A stretch of DNA of 50,918 nt from Natrialbaceae archaeon Tc-Br11_E2g14 (GTDB lineage Archaea > Halobacteriota > Halobacteria > Halobacteriales > Natrialbaceae): contig LKND01000009.1 of the NCBI GenBank assembly GCA_001564275.1, forward strand, positions 1-50,918, read 5' to 3'. This document shows, in pieces, positions 34,045 through 42,478 of the stretch. Position 1 is the stretch's first letter; every line of letters begins with the position of its first letter. The position numbers and the translations under genes were made by a program. The notes below the pieces were generated by a model, which searched no databases, was not told the origin of the DNA, and saw nothing but the letters and a program-made list of their open reading frames with translations.

Positions 34045-35067
34045 TCACTCTCGCCAGGTCAACACCGTCGCCGACCAGGTGTAGCCGGTCCCAGCGGCGA
34101 GGAAGCAAACGACGTCGCCATCCGCAAGGCTCCCCTCTTCGACCGCGTCGCCAGTCGCCAGAATCTGATCGGCACTCTGGACGTGGCCGTAGGTGTCGAG
34201 ATACACCCCCTGGGTGTCTGGATCCAGCCCCAGTTCCTCGAACAGCAACTCGTGAAACGATCGCTTCATGTGTGTGACCGCGACGAAGTCGAGATCCCCA
34301 CGATCGAAGCCCGAACGCTCGAGGGCGGTGTCAGCCACCTCGAGGTAGTTCGGCAGCGAGACTGGTGCCAGCCGTTCTTTCATTCCGTCGGGGTCAGGAA
34401 CGTCGAGGGTGTGCTGGCCGGCCGCGACGGTTTCCTGACTGGGGGGCTCGAGTGACCCACCTGCGGGCATGACCACGTCGTGGGCAAACGAGCCGTCGGT
34501 GACGGCGTGACTCTCGTGAACCGTCGCCCGCGCCCGCGGGCCGGGGTCGGACTCCAGGACCATCGCGCTCGCGCCGGACCCGAAGTTGAACATGAACGAG
34601 GCGCGCTCGTTCGAGTAGTCGATCAGGCTCTCCTCGCGGCTCGCGGCGACCAGGAGGGCCGTGTCGACGTGATCGACCTGCAACTGGGCTGTGGCCTGGC
34701 GCATGGCGATCGGCGCACCGGCACAGAGGGTATGGCTCTCGGTGGCGAATGCGTTCTCGGCCCCAAGGCGGTCGGTGATGTCGGCTGCGGCGGACCAGAC
34801 GACGTAGTCCTTGTACTCGCTCCCGTGATAGAGCACGAGGTCGACCGCGGTCGGCTCGAGGTCGGCCATCTCGAGGGCGTCTGCTGCCGCTCGGACGGCC
34901 ATGTCGGTCACGTGATCCTCGTCAGGCGGACAGACGTGTTTCCGGCGGACGCCCATCTTCTCGACGACCACCGCCTCCGGGATGTCGCTCTTCTCGGCAA
35001 TCTCCTCGCCCGTGATCGTGGGCTCCGGCAGGTATCGTCCGAAGCCCGTGAGACCAACGGTGGTCAC
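34045..35067 (-). CDS. FabH-like 3-oxoacyl synthase III family protein
   Basis: A 340-residue thiolase-fold condensing enzyme. The nucleophile is Cys115 in SHTLCAGAP and a catalytic His is His266 in VTHMKRSFHE. In FabH the third residue is Asn in a G-N-T-S-A motif; here the matching segment is TYGHVQSADQ, with His295 in that place. So it is probably not an ordinary fatty acid initiating enzyme, which archaea do not need, but a ketosynthase or acyl-transferase on CoA esters. Start: GTG 35067, with Shine-Dalgarno GGTGAGGTG just upstream. It is last in a long minus-strand block with a Liv-type importer, thiolase and acyl-CoA ligase, which supports a CoA-thioester role. Confidence 0.82.
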   Translation of the reverse strand: MTTVGLTGFGRYLPEPTITGEEIAEKSDIPEAVVVEKMGVRRKHVCPPDEDHVTDMAVRAAADALEMADLEPTAVDLVLYHGSEYKDYVVWSAAADITDRLGAENAFATESHTLCAGAPIAMRQATAQLQVDHVDTALLVAASREESLIDYSNERASFMFNFGSGASAMVLESDPGPRARATVHESHAVTDGSFAHDVVMPAGGSLEPPSQETVAAGQHTLDVPDPDGMKERLAPVSLPNYLEVADTALERSGFDRGDLDFVAVTHMKRSFHELLFEELGLDPDTQGVYLDTYGHVQSADQILATGDAVEEGSLADGDVVCFLAAGTGYTWSATVLTWRE

Positions 35068-35225
35068 GACACCTCACCTGGAGCGACTGGTCCGGCTCGA
35101 GGGGCCCTGGTGACTCGGGTATCCGAGTCAATGCGGTTGGCGTAGTTGCCGTGATCTGTGCCGTTCGGTCGGTGCGTTGTGGAGCCAAACATGCGATGTG
35201 GAACGTGGGTTCGAAAGCCTCGAGG

Positions 35226-36668
35226 TCACTTCCGATAGCGCTCGAGGTGAGCTGGAAGACGCTTCGCAACGGTGCCACCGAGTCGGTCGCGGACCGACCC
35301 GAGCAGGCCGTTGGGGACGAACAGCACGAACAGCACGAAGACGATCCCCAGATATAGCGGGGCGCGACCGTCGACGACCGTGTTGATCACGTCGAGGAAG
35401 GTGATTCCCGCGACGTCCGCACTCAACATGGCCTCGGGCAGCGTCTCCCGAAGATAGGGTGCGAGACCGCCCTGCTGTGAGGAGAGAATGTCCTCGAGGG
35501 ACTCGAAGAAGAACGAGCCAAACAGCGGCCCGGCGAGGGTCCCGATCCCGCCGACGATGGTGACGATCAGGGCGTCGGCGGTCACGAGGAAATAGAAGGT
35601 GCTATCGGGCGAGGCGCTCCCACGGTAGCCAGCGAACATCGCGCCAGCGATGGCTGCGAAGAAGGCGCTCATGCCGAAAGCGGCCATCTTGTACCAGAAG
35701 ACGTTGTACCCGACTGCACGGGCCCGTTCCTCGTTTTCACGGATGGCGATCATCACGCGCCCGAACGGCGAGTGGATGATGCGCTGCATCGCGAAGTAAC
35801 AGCCGAGAACGACGAGTCCGATGGCGTAGTACGACGTCAGCGTCGCGGAGATGTCGATGCCGAGTCCGAGCACGTTCTCGAAGCTGTCGCCAGCGAGGCG
35901 ACCGATCGCGAACGACAGCGAGTCGACGTACGGGATGCCGATTTCGGCGGCGCCACTCATGCTCGGTCCCTCCTGTGGGTTCGTCGCGACGTAGTCCCAA
36001 TTGCGGACCAGTTCGTAGATCACCTGGGCGAACCCGAGGGTAATCATCGCGAAGTAAACGCCTGTCAGGCGGAAGGAGACAGCGCCGATGGCGAGTGCCA
36101 CGAGAAACGCGACCGTCGCCCCTAACAGGAGCGTGAGCATAAATGGCGTCCCCTCGGGAACGATTGGGATGTCACCGTTGGCTGCCATGACCACCACGTA
36201 CGCGCCGATGCCGTAGAAAGCGGCGTGGCCGAACGAGAGGTAGCCCGTGTAGCCGCTGATGAAGTCGAAACTCATCGCGAACAACCCGAGGAAGAGCATC
36301 GCGATCATGAACGTCATCGCGGGCAAGAACGCGTCGAAGAACGCCCCGGGATCGACGGTCGTGAAACCGATATCGAGCGCCGGGATGCCGGTCAGTACGG
36401 CGACGAGGCCCGGATACAACGCGAAGAAGCCGATCACCAGGACGTGAGCGAGGTGATCACGGGCATACTGGACCGTCCAGTGAGCCCCTTCGGCATCATC
36501 ACCACCAGGTTCCTCGGTCATGGTCGTCCGCTCGGTCGTGTCGGTGGCCACCTGCGACTCCTCGAGGGAGTCCGTGGCGGGCTGACCCGAGGCCGATTCG
36601 GTGCCGCCGTCGCCTCGAGCGTCCGTGTCGTCGTCACCATCGGGCCGACGAGTGGGACTAATGGCCAC
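35226..36668 (-). CDS. livM: Liv-type ABC transporter permease (LivM)
   Basis: A 480-residue inner-membrane permease of the branched-chain amino acid type (LivM/BPD_transp_2). Residues 1-70 are a hydrophilic, acidic, non-conserved extension; about ten helices follow. Family marks are SFDFISGYTGYLSFGHAAFYGIGAY, TGVYFAMITLGFAQVIYEL and the coupling-region AIRENEERARAVGYNVFWYKMAAF that contacts the ATPase. GTG at 36668 overlaps the end of livH by 11 bases; a later start is possible given the non-conserved N-terminus. Partner genes livH, livF, livG and the binding protein lie directly upstream in one operon. Confidence 0.92.
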   Translation of the reverse strand: MAISPTRRPDGDDDTDARGDGGTESASGQPATDSLEESQVATDTTERTTMTEEPGGDDAEGAHWTVQYARDHLAHVLVIGFFALYPGLVAVLTGIPALDIGFTTVDPGAFFDAFLPAMTFMIAMLFLGLFAMSFDFISGYTGYLSFGHAAFYGIGAYVVVMAANGDIPIVPEGTPFMLTLLLGATVAFLVALAIGAVSFRLTGVYFAMITLGFAQVIYELVRNWDYVATNPQEGPSMSGAAEIGIPYVDSLSFAIGRLAGDSFENVLGLGIDISATLTSYYAIGLVVLGCYFAMQRIIHSPFGRVMIAIRENEERARAVGYNVFWYKMAAFGMSAFFAAIAGAMFAGYRGSASPDSTFYFLVTADALIVTIVGGIGTLAGPLFGSFFFESLEDILSSQQGGLAPYLRETLPEAMLSADVAGITFLDVINTVVDGRAPLYLGIVFVLFVLFVPNGLLGSVRDRLGGTVAKRLPAHLERYRK

Positions 36669-37701
36669 CCACCTCCTCGACGCCGTAGAGTCCCTGTGGA
36701 CGGATGATCAGCGCGATCACCAGCAGCAGGAAGATGGTTACCTCTGGTAGTCCGGAGAAGGCGACGATGCCCGTGTTGAACAGCCAGGTGGTAAAGGAGT
36801 CCGCGACCCCGACGATCACGGCGGCCACGAGCGTTCCCTTGAACGAACCCAGGCCGCCGATGACGACCACGACGAACGCGTACAACAACACGTCGAGGTT
36901 GAGCATCACGCTGGGCCCCCAGGTGGGGTCCCACATGAGGAAGACGCCGCCGACGGCCGCCAGTCCGGTCCCGAGGCCGAAGACGATGGTGAACGCCTTC
37001 CGAACGTCGATACCGAGTGCCTCGACCATCTCGGGATCTTCGCTCCCCGCGCGGATGTAGAGGCCATAGAGTGTTCGCGTCAAGAAGAGGTAGACGGCAA
37101 CGGCGAGGATTGCTCCGGACACGATGGCGAACAGGTAGAAGCCGCGGATGTTGACCCCAAAGAGGCTATTGAGCACGTCCGATGGGCCACTCAAGAAGCC
37201 CGGAATCGTCGCCTGTGCAGCCGACCACGTCGGTTCCGGCTGGATGCCCCGGGAGGAAACGATGATTCTGGCCAACTCCTCGAGGATCAGGCCAACCCCG
37301 AAGGTGAGCAGGATCTGGTACATCGGCGTCCGATCGTAGATTGGGCGAACGAGTTTGATCTCGAGGGCGCTGCCGGCAGCCGTCAGGAGCGCGAAGACGA
37401 CGGCCACGACGACGATGAAGAGCGCGATTCTGGTGAACGCCCCGGACGCCGAGGAGAGCGCGACCACCATGATGACGCCACCGATGTAGGCACCGACCAT
37501 GGCGAACGCCCCGTGGGCGAAGTTTAGGATGCCCATCAGCCCGAAGACGAGCGTCAGGCCGATGGCGATGATGAAGTAAATCGCCGCCTTCCCGAGCCCC
37601 TCGATGAGGATGCGGGCCAGCGTATCGGGCTGGAAGAACCGACTGAGGGTGTCCGCGAGCATCGGTGCGTCGACCGTCGCGTGTGTGAGGGGGTCGATCA
37701 T
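36658..37701 (-). CDS. livH: Liv-type ABC transporter permease (LivH)
   Basis: A 347-residue permease with about eight helices. The family pattern is evident in FIIAIGLTLVFGLMGILNFAHGAFAMVGAYIGG and in the ATPase-coupling segment RAGSEDPEMVEALGIDVRKAFTIVFGLGTGLAAVGG. With LivM it forms the membrane channel of the importer. ATG at 37701 overlaps the livF stop (ATGA), and its end overlaps livM. Length is slightly greater than the bacterial average (about 300) because of N-terminal residues before the first helix. Confidence 0.92.
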   Translation of the reverse strand: MIDPLTHATVDAPMLADTLSRFFQPDTLARILIEGLGKAAIYFIIAIGLTLVFGLMGILNFAHGAFAMVGAYIGGVIMVVALSSASGAFTRIALFIVVVAVVFALLTAAGSALEIKLVRPIYDRTPMYQILLTFGVGLILEELARIIVSSRGIQPEPTWSAAQATIPGFLSGPSDVLNSLFGVNIRGFYLFAIVSGAILAVAVYLFLTRTLYGLYIRAGSEDPEMVEALGIDVRKAFTIVFGLGTGLAAVGGVFLMWDPTWGPSVMLNLDVLLYAFVVVVIGGLGSFKGTLVAAVIVGVADSFTTWLFNTGIVAFSGLPEVTIFLLLVIALIIRPQGLYGVEEVGGH

Positions 37702-38396
37702 GCGGCGAGATACCTCTGGATTCGCTCGTCGTCGGCGGTGACACCCTCCGTGGGGCCCGATTCGACGACCGTCCCGTGATCGATCAGGTAGAATCGATCG
37801 GCGAGATCCATTGCGAGCGGGAAGTTCTGCTCCACCAGGACCATCGTCGTCTCAGTCGACACCTCGCGAAGCGCTTCGACCACCTGTTCGACGATCAGGG
37901 GGGCCAGACCCTCACTTGGCTCATCAACCAGGAGGAGTTCGTTGTCACCGACGATGCCCCGGGCGATGGCCAACATCTGCTGTTGGCCACCGCTCAGGTT
38001 TCGAGCCTCCTTCTCTCTGAAACGCGCGAGATCCGGAAACAGGTCGAACATCTCGTCACGGAGCGGTTCGACCTCCTGATCGGGATCGATCGCCACTCGC
38101 AGGTTCTCCTCGACAGTGAGGTACCCGAACATGCGTCGGTCTTCAGGCACCCACCCGATGCCGCGGTCGGCGACCTCGTGGGTCGGATTGCCGGTGAGGT
38201 CTTCGCCCCTGAAGCGGACGGAGCCGGATCGCGGCGCGGTGAGTTGCAGAATCGATCGGAGCGTCGTCGTCTTCCCCACGCCGTTGCGCCCGATCAGGGC
38301 GACGACTTCGCCCTCCTCGACGGTGAGGTTCATCCCCTGGAGGATGTGACTCTCACCGTAGTACGTGTGCACGTCCTCGAGTTCGAGCAGGCTCAT
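37698..38396 (-). CDS. livF: Liv-type ABC transporter ATPase (LivF)
   Basis: A 232-residue ATP-binding subunit. Walker A GRNGVGKTT, Q-loop VPEDRRMF, signature LSGGQQQMLAIAR, Walker B LLLVDEPSEGLAP and the switch-region LVEQN are all present and ordered as in LivF. ATG at 38396 overlaps the livG stop (ATGA). It powers import by hydrolysing ATP on the cytoplasmic side, paired with LivG. Length is normal. Confidence 0.94.
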   Translation of the reverse strand: MSLLELEDVHTYYGESHILQGMNLTVEEGEVVALIGRNGVGKTTTLRSILQLTAPRSGSVRFRGEDLTGNPTHEVADRGIGWVPEDRRMFGYLTVEENLRVAIDPDQEVEPLRDEMFDLFPDLARFREKEARNLSGGQQQMLAIARGIVGDNELLLVDEPSEGLAPLIVEQVVEALREVSTETTMVLVEQNFPLAMDLADRFYLIDHGTVVESGPTEGVTADDERIQRYLAA

Positions 38397-39364
38397 CCGG
38401 CCACCTCCGAGGTGTGGTCGGCCCCGCCCTTGTCCTCGCCGCCGTCGGTTGCCTCGCCGCCTCCGAGTGCCCCCTCACCGTCGTAGCCGCCAAGGTAGGC
38501 CTGCTGGACGGCCTCGCTCTGGCGGATCTGTGCCGGCTCGCCCTGTTCGATCAGTTCGCCACGGTTGAGGACGGCGATGCGGTCGCTGATGTCCATCACC
38601 ACGTCCATGTTGTGTTCGATGAGCATCACCGCGTAGTCACCCGCGACGTCCTCGATGATGTCGGTCACCTGGTCGACGTCCTCGCTCGAAACGCCCGCGG
38701 TTGGCTCGTCGAGCAAGAGCACGTCAGGTTCTCCAGCGAGGGCAATGCCAATCTCGAGGTTGCGCTTTTCGCCGTGGCTCAGGTTCTGTGCCAGCCGGTC
38801 CGCATACGACGCCAGCCCGACGCGCTCGAGGATTGCCTCCGCCTCCGTGTAATGATCGTCGAAGGCGTTGACGTTCCGCCAGAACCGCCAGGCGTCGTTT
38901 CCCCGGTGGGCCTGGACAGCCACGCGAACGTTCTCGAGCACTGATACCGTCGGGAACACGTTCGTGATCTGGTAGGATCGGTGTAGCCCTTGGAGTGCCG
39001 TTTCGTGGGGCGACGCGTCGGTGATGTCGAGTTGCTCGAGCCACTCGGCCACCGCCTCATTGGGGAGAGTATCCCCGTCGAGAGCCGCCTCGAGGTCGTC
39101 GACCGACCCGTGTTCGTCCGCGAGTTCACTCGACTCCTCGAGGGCCCGTTCGAGACAGGCCCGTCGATGGGTCGTCGGCATGAACTCGATCTGGCCTCGA
39201 GTGGGCTCGAGCACGCCAGTCAGTAGATTGAAAAACGTCGTCTTCCCGGCCCCGTTCGGCCCGATCACCGAGCACAGTTCGCCGGCCTCGAGGCTGAAGT
39301 CGACGCCGTCGACCGCGGTGATCCCGTCGAACTCTTTCGTCAGATCCTGCGTCCAGAGTACCAT
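38393..39364 (-). CDS. livG: Liv-type ABC transporter ATPase (LivG) with insert
   Basis: A 323-residue ATP-binding subunit, longer than the usual 250. Walker A GPNGAGKTT (35-43), Q-loop region HRSYQITNVFP (about 128-138), signature LSHGEKR, Walker B LLLDEPTAGVS and the LIEHNMDVVM switch are intact, so it should hydrolyse ATP. An extra acidic helical segment of about 45 residues (about 66-115) lies between Walker A and the Q-loop, and a Gly/Glu-rich tail follows the domain. The gene starts five bases after the binding-protein stop and overlaps livF at its end. Confidence 0.92.
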   Translation of the reverse strand: MVLWTQDLTKEFDGITAVDGVDFSLEAGELCSVIGPNGAGKTTFFNLLTGVLEPTRGQIEFMPTTHRRACLERALEESSELADEHGSVDDLEAALDGDTLPNEAVAEWLEQLDITDASPHETALQGLHRSYQITNVFPTVSVLENVRVAVQAHRGNDAWRFWRNVNAFDDHYTEAEAILERVGLASYADRLAQNLSHGEKRNLEIGIALAGEPDVLLLDEPTAGVSSEDVDQVTDIIEDVAGDYAVMLIEHNMDVVMDISDRIAVLNRGELIEQGEPAQIRQSEAVQQAYLGGYDGEGALGGGEATDGGEDKGGADHTSEVAG

Positions 39365-39369
39365 GTCGA

Positions 39370-40797
39370 TCAGTCCAGCGAACAGCTCATCTCATCGGCG
39401 GGGATCATTACTTCGTCGGCCGACATCGTCTCGATCGGCTCGCCAGGCATCACTGACGCGTCCCAGAACTCAGCGACGTCGTCCTCGGTGGGAACCGGCC
39501 ACGCGACGGTCATGTCGGAGGCCGCCTGGTTGTTGTGTTCCTGGAAGGTGTAGGCGTTTTCGCCCTTGGGCGTGTCGAGGACCGTCATGCCACGCATCGC
39601 GTCGGCGATGTCGGCTCCCTCTGTCGAGGCGGTTTCGTCGATGGCCTGCACGAGTGCGGAGCCGCCAACGAACGTTCCGGCGCTGAAGAGGTCCGGCATC
39701 AGCCCGTACGCCTCGGTGTGCATGTCGATGAAGGCGTCGTTGATTCCGTTGTCGTACTGGTTCCAGTGGTAGCGCGTGGTGAACGGGCCGAGTCCGGCGT
39801 CTTCGATGTCCTCGGCGGTGAAATCCTCGCCGAGGGCTGCCTCGACCGCCTGGCCCGTGACCTGCGTCGTCACGAGTTCCGCGAAGCCGCCGAACGTCTG
39901 GATCTCCTCGTAGCTCATCGCCGTGGGGAGGAACTCCGGCAGCGTAATGAACGTGAACCCGCCGACGACACCGTCGGCACCCTGGTTGATCGCCTCATCG
40001 AACATGCCCTCGAACTCGCTGTAGCCGGCCTCGACGAACCGCGGTTCGAGGACCTCGACGCCCTCGTTCTCGAGGACTTCCTGGTAGGCGTTGGCGACAC
40101 CCTCGCCGAATGCCCCTTCGGCAGCGAAGATGGCCACCGTCGAGATGTCTCCCTGCTGGGCGACGTACCGACCGCCTGCACGGGCGTCCATGGCCGTATG
40201 CTCGCTCGCGCGAAACAGGTTGGGGTGACAGAACTCTTCGGAGGCGGTGATGTCCGCGTCGGCAGCGGGACCGGCAATGTACGGGATGTCGGCCTGATCG
40301 AGGATGTTCGTCGAAATCTGGCGAGCAGAGTCCGAACTCGAGGCTCCAAAGAGCAAGTCCACCTCCTCGTCCACGACCAGGTCCTCGGCGACCTCCTGGG
40401 CCGTCCCCGGCGTGAAGGCCGTGTCCTCGACGATGATCTCGAAGGTTGGACCGTCGTCGGGATCGAGTGTGTGTGTCCCCGTGGTCAACTCCTCGATCGG
40501 GTCGATGTCGTACTTGTAGGCGATACCAGAGTAAAAGCCCATGAGGCTGATCTCGCCGTAGTACTCGAGGTCGCCGGAGACGGGCTGGATCGCGCCGATC
40601 CTGACCGTCTCGTCACTGACGTCCTCGCTGCCGTCTGGGTCGTCGTCGGTTGCCGTCGTGTCGTCGTCGGCGTCGGCATCGTCGTCGGCATCCTCATCGT
40701 CGTCCTCTGCGATACACCCTGCCAGCCCTGCCGCACCGATCGTGGCGAGTGCCCCCGTCCGCCGGAGCACCGAGCGCCGTTTGATAGCTCGTGGCAT
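39370..40797 (-). CDS. Liv-type substrate-binding lipoprotein (Tat-exported)
   Basis: A 475-residue periplasmic-binding-type protein (Peripla_BP_6, Leu/Ile/Val-binding family). The N-terminus has twin arginines (residues 7-8), a hydrophobic stretch and the lipobox GLAGC with Cys28, so it is probably exported folded by the Tat route and lipid-anchored on the outer face. A 35-residue, almost purely Asp/Glu linker follows, then the two-lobed domain from VRIGAIQPVSGDL to the LFGASSSDSARQ and IPYIAGPAADADIT hinges. It captures the substrate for LivHMGF. This family binds amino acids, amides, urea or aromatic and short acids; nearby CoA-ester genes favour an organic acid. A TATA-like CGTTTAGGAA lies about 30 bases upstream. 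Confidence 0.9.
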   Translation of the reverse strand: MPRAIKRRSVLRRTGALATIGAAGLAGCIAEDDDEDADDDADADDDTTATDDDPDGSEDVSDETVRIGAIQPVSGDLEYYGEISLMGFYSGIAYKYDIDPIEELTTGTHTLDPDDGPTFEIIVEDTAFTPGTAQEVAEDLVVDEEVDLLFGASSSDSARQISTNILDQADIPYIAGPAADADITASEEFCHPNLFRASEHTAMDARAGGRYVAQQGDISTVAIFAAEGAFGEGVANAYQEVLENEGVEVLEPRFVEAGYSEFEGMFDEAINQGADGVVGGFTFITLPEFLPTAMSYEEIQTFGGFAELVTTQVTGQAVEAALGEDFTAEDIEDAGLGPFTTRYHWNQYDNGINDAFIDMHTEAYGLMPDLFSAGTFVGGSALVQAIDETASTEGADIADAMRGMTVLDTPKGENAYTFQEHNNQAASDMTVAWPVPTEDDVAEFWDASVMPGEPIETMSADEVMIPADEMSCSLD

Positions 40798-41133
40798 ACT
40801 AGGTCTCTAGATGAACTACCCTTCCTAAACGGGGACGGTTGATATACGAACCTCCAGGAGTCGAGAGCCACAAATGGGCTGAAGGGGCCCGCTCGAGGCC
40901 ACTCGAGAGACTATAGATTTTGTACTGTACCACTTCAGATCATGTAGTATTGTCCCTGTTGTGCGCTGTGTCGGGGGTGGCTGGCTGACCAGCGGGATGG
41001 CAACGACGCCAGAATTGATTCTCTTTTGGAACCACTCACTCGCCGAACACGGGCAACGAGTGAATAGCTGAGCGAGGAGCCCGTCTCCTCCGTTGGACAC
41101 GGACACCGTCTCGCTCACCGAACCGTCACCGAC
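40798..41133. other. Intergenic region upstream of the Liv operon
   Basis: Of these 336 bases, 40905-40965 is notably AT-rich (TATAGATTTTGTACTG and TCATGTAGTATTG) and may contain regulatory sites for the Liv operon. A 97-residue minus-strand frame here is not acidic and has no recognisable family, so I do not call it. Confidence 0.5.
40823..40832 (-). promoter_or_regulatory. Candidate TATA box of the Liv operon
   Basis: On the minus strand this reads about CGTTTAGGAA and is centred about 30 bases before the ATG of the binding protein at 40797. Confidence 0.4.
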
Positions 41134-41976
41134 TCACTCGTAGGTCAGCGTCATGCCGTCGTCGGCGAGTATGTCTCCCCCATTGAGGTGGCCCCCGAGA
41201 TCCGAGAATCCGAACAGAAAGAGGTGGGCCACCTCGAGCGGTGTCATCAACTCGTCGGTCCTTGCCTGGCCGAGCATGACGTCTTCGACCACCTCCTCGG
41301 GCTCGAGACCGCGCTGGGCGGCCGTGTCCGGAATCTGATTCGTGACCAGGGGGGTCGCCACGTACCCGGTACTCACGGAGAACGATCGCACGTCACCACC
41401 GCCCTCGGCGGCGATGGACTGAGTCAGGCCCCGAATCCCGAACTTGACCGTGTTGTAGGCGACCTTGTCGCTCGTCACGTAGTGGCCGTGAACCGAGGCC
41501 ATATTGGCGACACAGCCTTCGTTCGCTTCGAGTGCTGACCACAGTTCCCGCGTGAGGACAAACGGCGCTCGGAGCATGATTCGGTGCATTCGATCGTAGG
41601 CCTCGAGGGGGAACTCCGCGAGGGGGGCGACGTGTTGCAGACCGGCCACGTTGGCGAGAAACGTCGGTTCCCCCGCCGCCGTCGCCGCCTCGGCGATCTC
41701 GCGAACGGCGGCGTCCGACTCGAGATCGGCCTCGAGCGTCTCGATCCCGTCTGCCGCGTCGAGACGAGTTGCGGCCTCGAGCGTTGCCGCGAGCCCCTCT
41801 CCGTCGACATCCGTCGCAAGTACGGTCAGGCCGTTGCACGCGCCAGCCAGGGCCAGGGCACGACCGATGCCCGAGGCTGCCCCCGTCACGATACAGACCC
41901 GTTCACGCGTGAATCGGTCGTCGTCGAACTGTTGGACGTCGTCCCGTTCGATCTGCGGGACATCGTAAGCGCTCAT
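41134..41976 (-). CDS. SDR family dehydrogenase, D-3-hydroxybutyrate-dehydrogenase-like
   Basis: A 280-residue short-chain dehydrogenase. After a 25-residue N-terminal extension come the nucleotide motif TGAASGIG (31-38), an acidic Asp56 ending strand 2 (favouring NAD+ over NADP+), NVAG (109-112), and the catalytic Ser161, Tyr174 and Lys178. The context NVAGLQHVAPLAEFPLEAYD, ASVHGHYVTSDKVAYNTVK and GYVATPLVTNQIPDTAA is strikingly close to bacterial 3-hydroxybutyrate dehydrogenases, which interconvert 3-hydroxybutyrate and acetoacetate. Position between the thiolase pair and the Liv importer suggests oxidation of a hydroxyacyl intermediate in the same pathway. A related hydroxy-acid or hydroxyacyl-CoA substrate is possible. 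Confidence 0.85.
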   Translation of the reverse strand: MSAYDVPQIERDDVQQFDDDRFTRERVCIVTGAASGIGRALALAGACNGLTVLATDVDGEGLAATLEAATRLDAADGIETLEADLESDAAVREIAEAATAAGEPTFLANVAGLQHVAPLAEFPLEAYDRMHRIMLRAPFVLTRELWSALEANEGCVANMASVHGHYVTSDKVAYNTVKFGIRGLTQSIAAEGGGDVRSFSVSTGYVATPLVTNQIPDTAAQRGLEPEEVVEDVMLGQARTDELMTPLEVAHLFLFGFSDLGGHLNGGDILADDGMTLTYE

Positions 41977-42112
41977 GGGTCAGTAGAGTGTGGGTGGCAC
42001 ACAGTAACCACGGGTTGCATACCGAACCCTCGAGGCGGGCGATTGCCCTCGAGCTGGAACCGCGGGCCCGTCGGCATCACCGGAATCGGTTGCGTCGTGT
42101 CACAGGGGGTCC

Positions 42113-42478
42113 TCAGCTGAAGACAGGTACCGTCTCACGAACCTCGAGGACGTCCGTCAGCTCGACCCGGTCCCCGATCGACGCCTCACCTTCGAGTCGC
42201 GCCGTGACGCGGGCGCCCCCGTCCGTTTCGAGATCGATCACGGCCACCCGATACCCGGCGTCGAACTCGGTCGGGGAGACCTCGATGGTGGTGGCGGTGT
42301 GAACGATCCCCGACGTGGGGAGGTCGATCGTCTCGAGGCCCCTGGCCCCACAGGCAGGGCACGCGGCTTCTGGGGTTGCCGTCACCGTGTCACACTCGGA
42401 ACATCGCTGCCCGAGCAGGCGTCCGTCGCGAAGCGCCTCAGTCCAGCGGGCGTGGGTCAGTCGTTCATCGACCGTCAT
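42113..42478 (-). CDS. Zn-ribbon / OB-fold protein (DUF35), thiolase partner
   Basis: A 121-residue protein with an N-terminal helix, a four-Cys rubredoxin-like zinc ribbon (CSEC...CPAC, about residues 25-43) and a C-terminal OB-fold (about 52-115). This family binds acyl-CoA and forms complexes with SCP2-type thiolases and HMG-CoA synthases in archaea. Its ATG overlaps the upstream thiolase stop (ATGA), so the two are made together, strongly suggesting one complex. Length and all four cysteines are normal. Confidence 0.9.
   Translation of the reverse strand: MTVDERLTHARWTEALRDGRLLGQRCSECDTVTATPEAACPACGARGLETIDLPTSGIVHTATTIEVSPTEFDAGYRVAVIDLETDGGARVTARLEGEASIGDRVELTDVLEVRETVPVFS

Noticed and set aside
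39535-40842. A 435-residue plus-strand frame opposite the binding-protein gene
   Set aside because: The antisense gene has a clear Tat lipobox, family motifs and operon context; the plus frame has no recognisable domain and arises from GC-biased third positions.
40825-41118. A 97-residue minus-strand frame upstream of the Liv operon
   Set aside because: Not acidic, spans the candidate promoter of the binding protein and shows no family resemblance; lower G+C suggests regulatory DNA.
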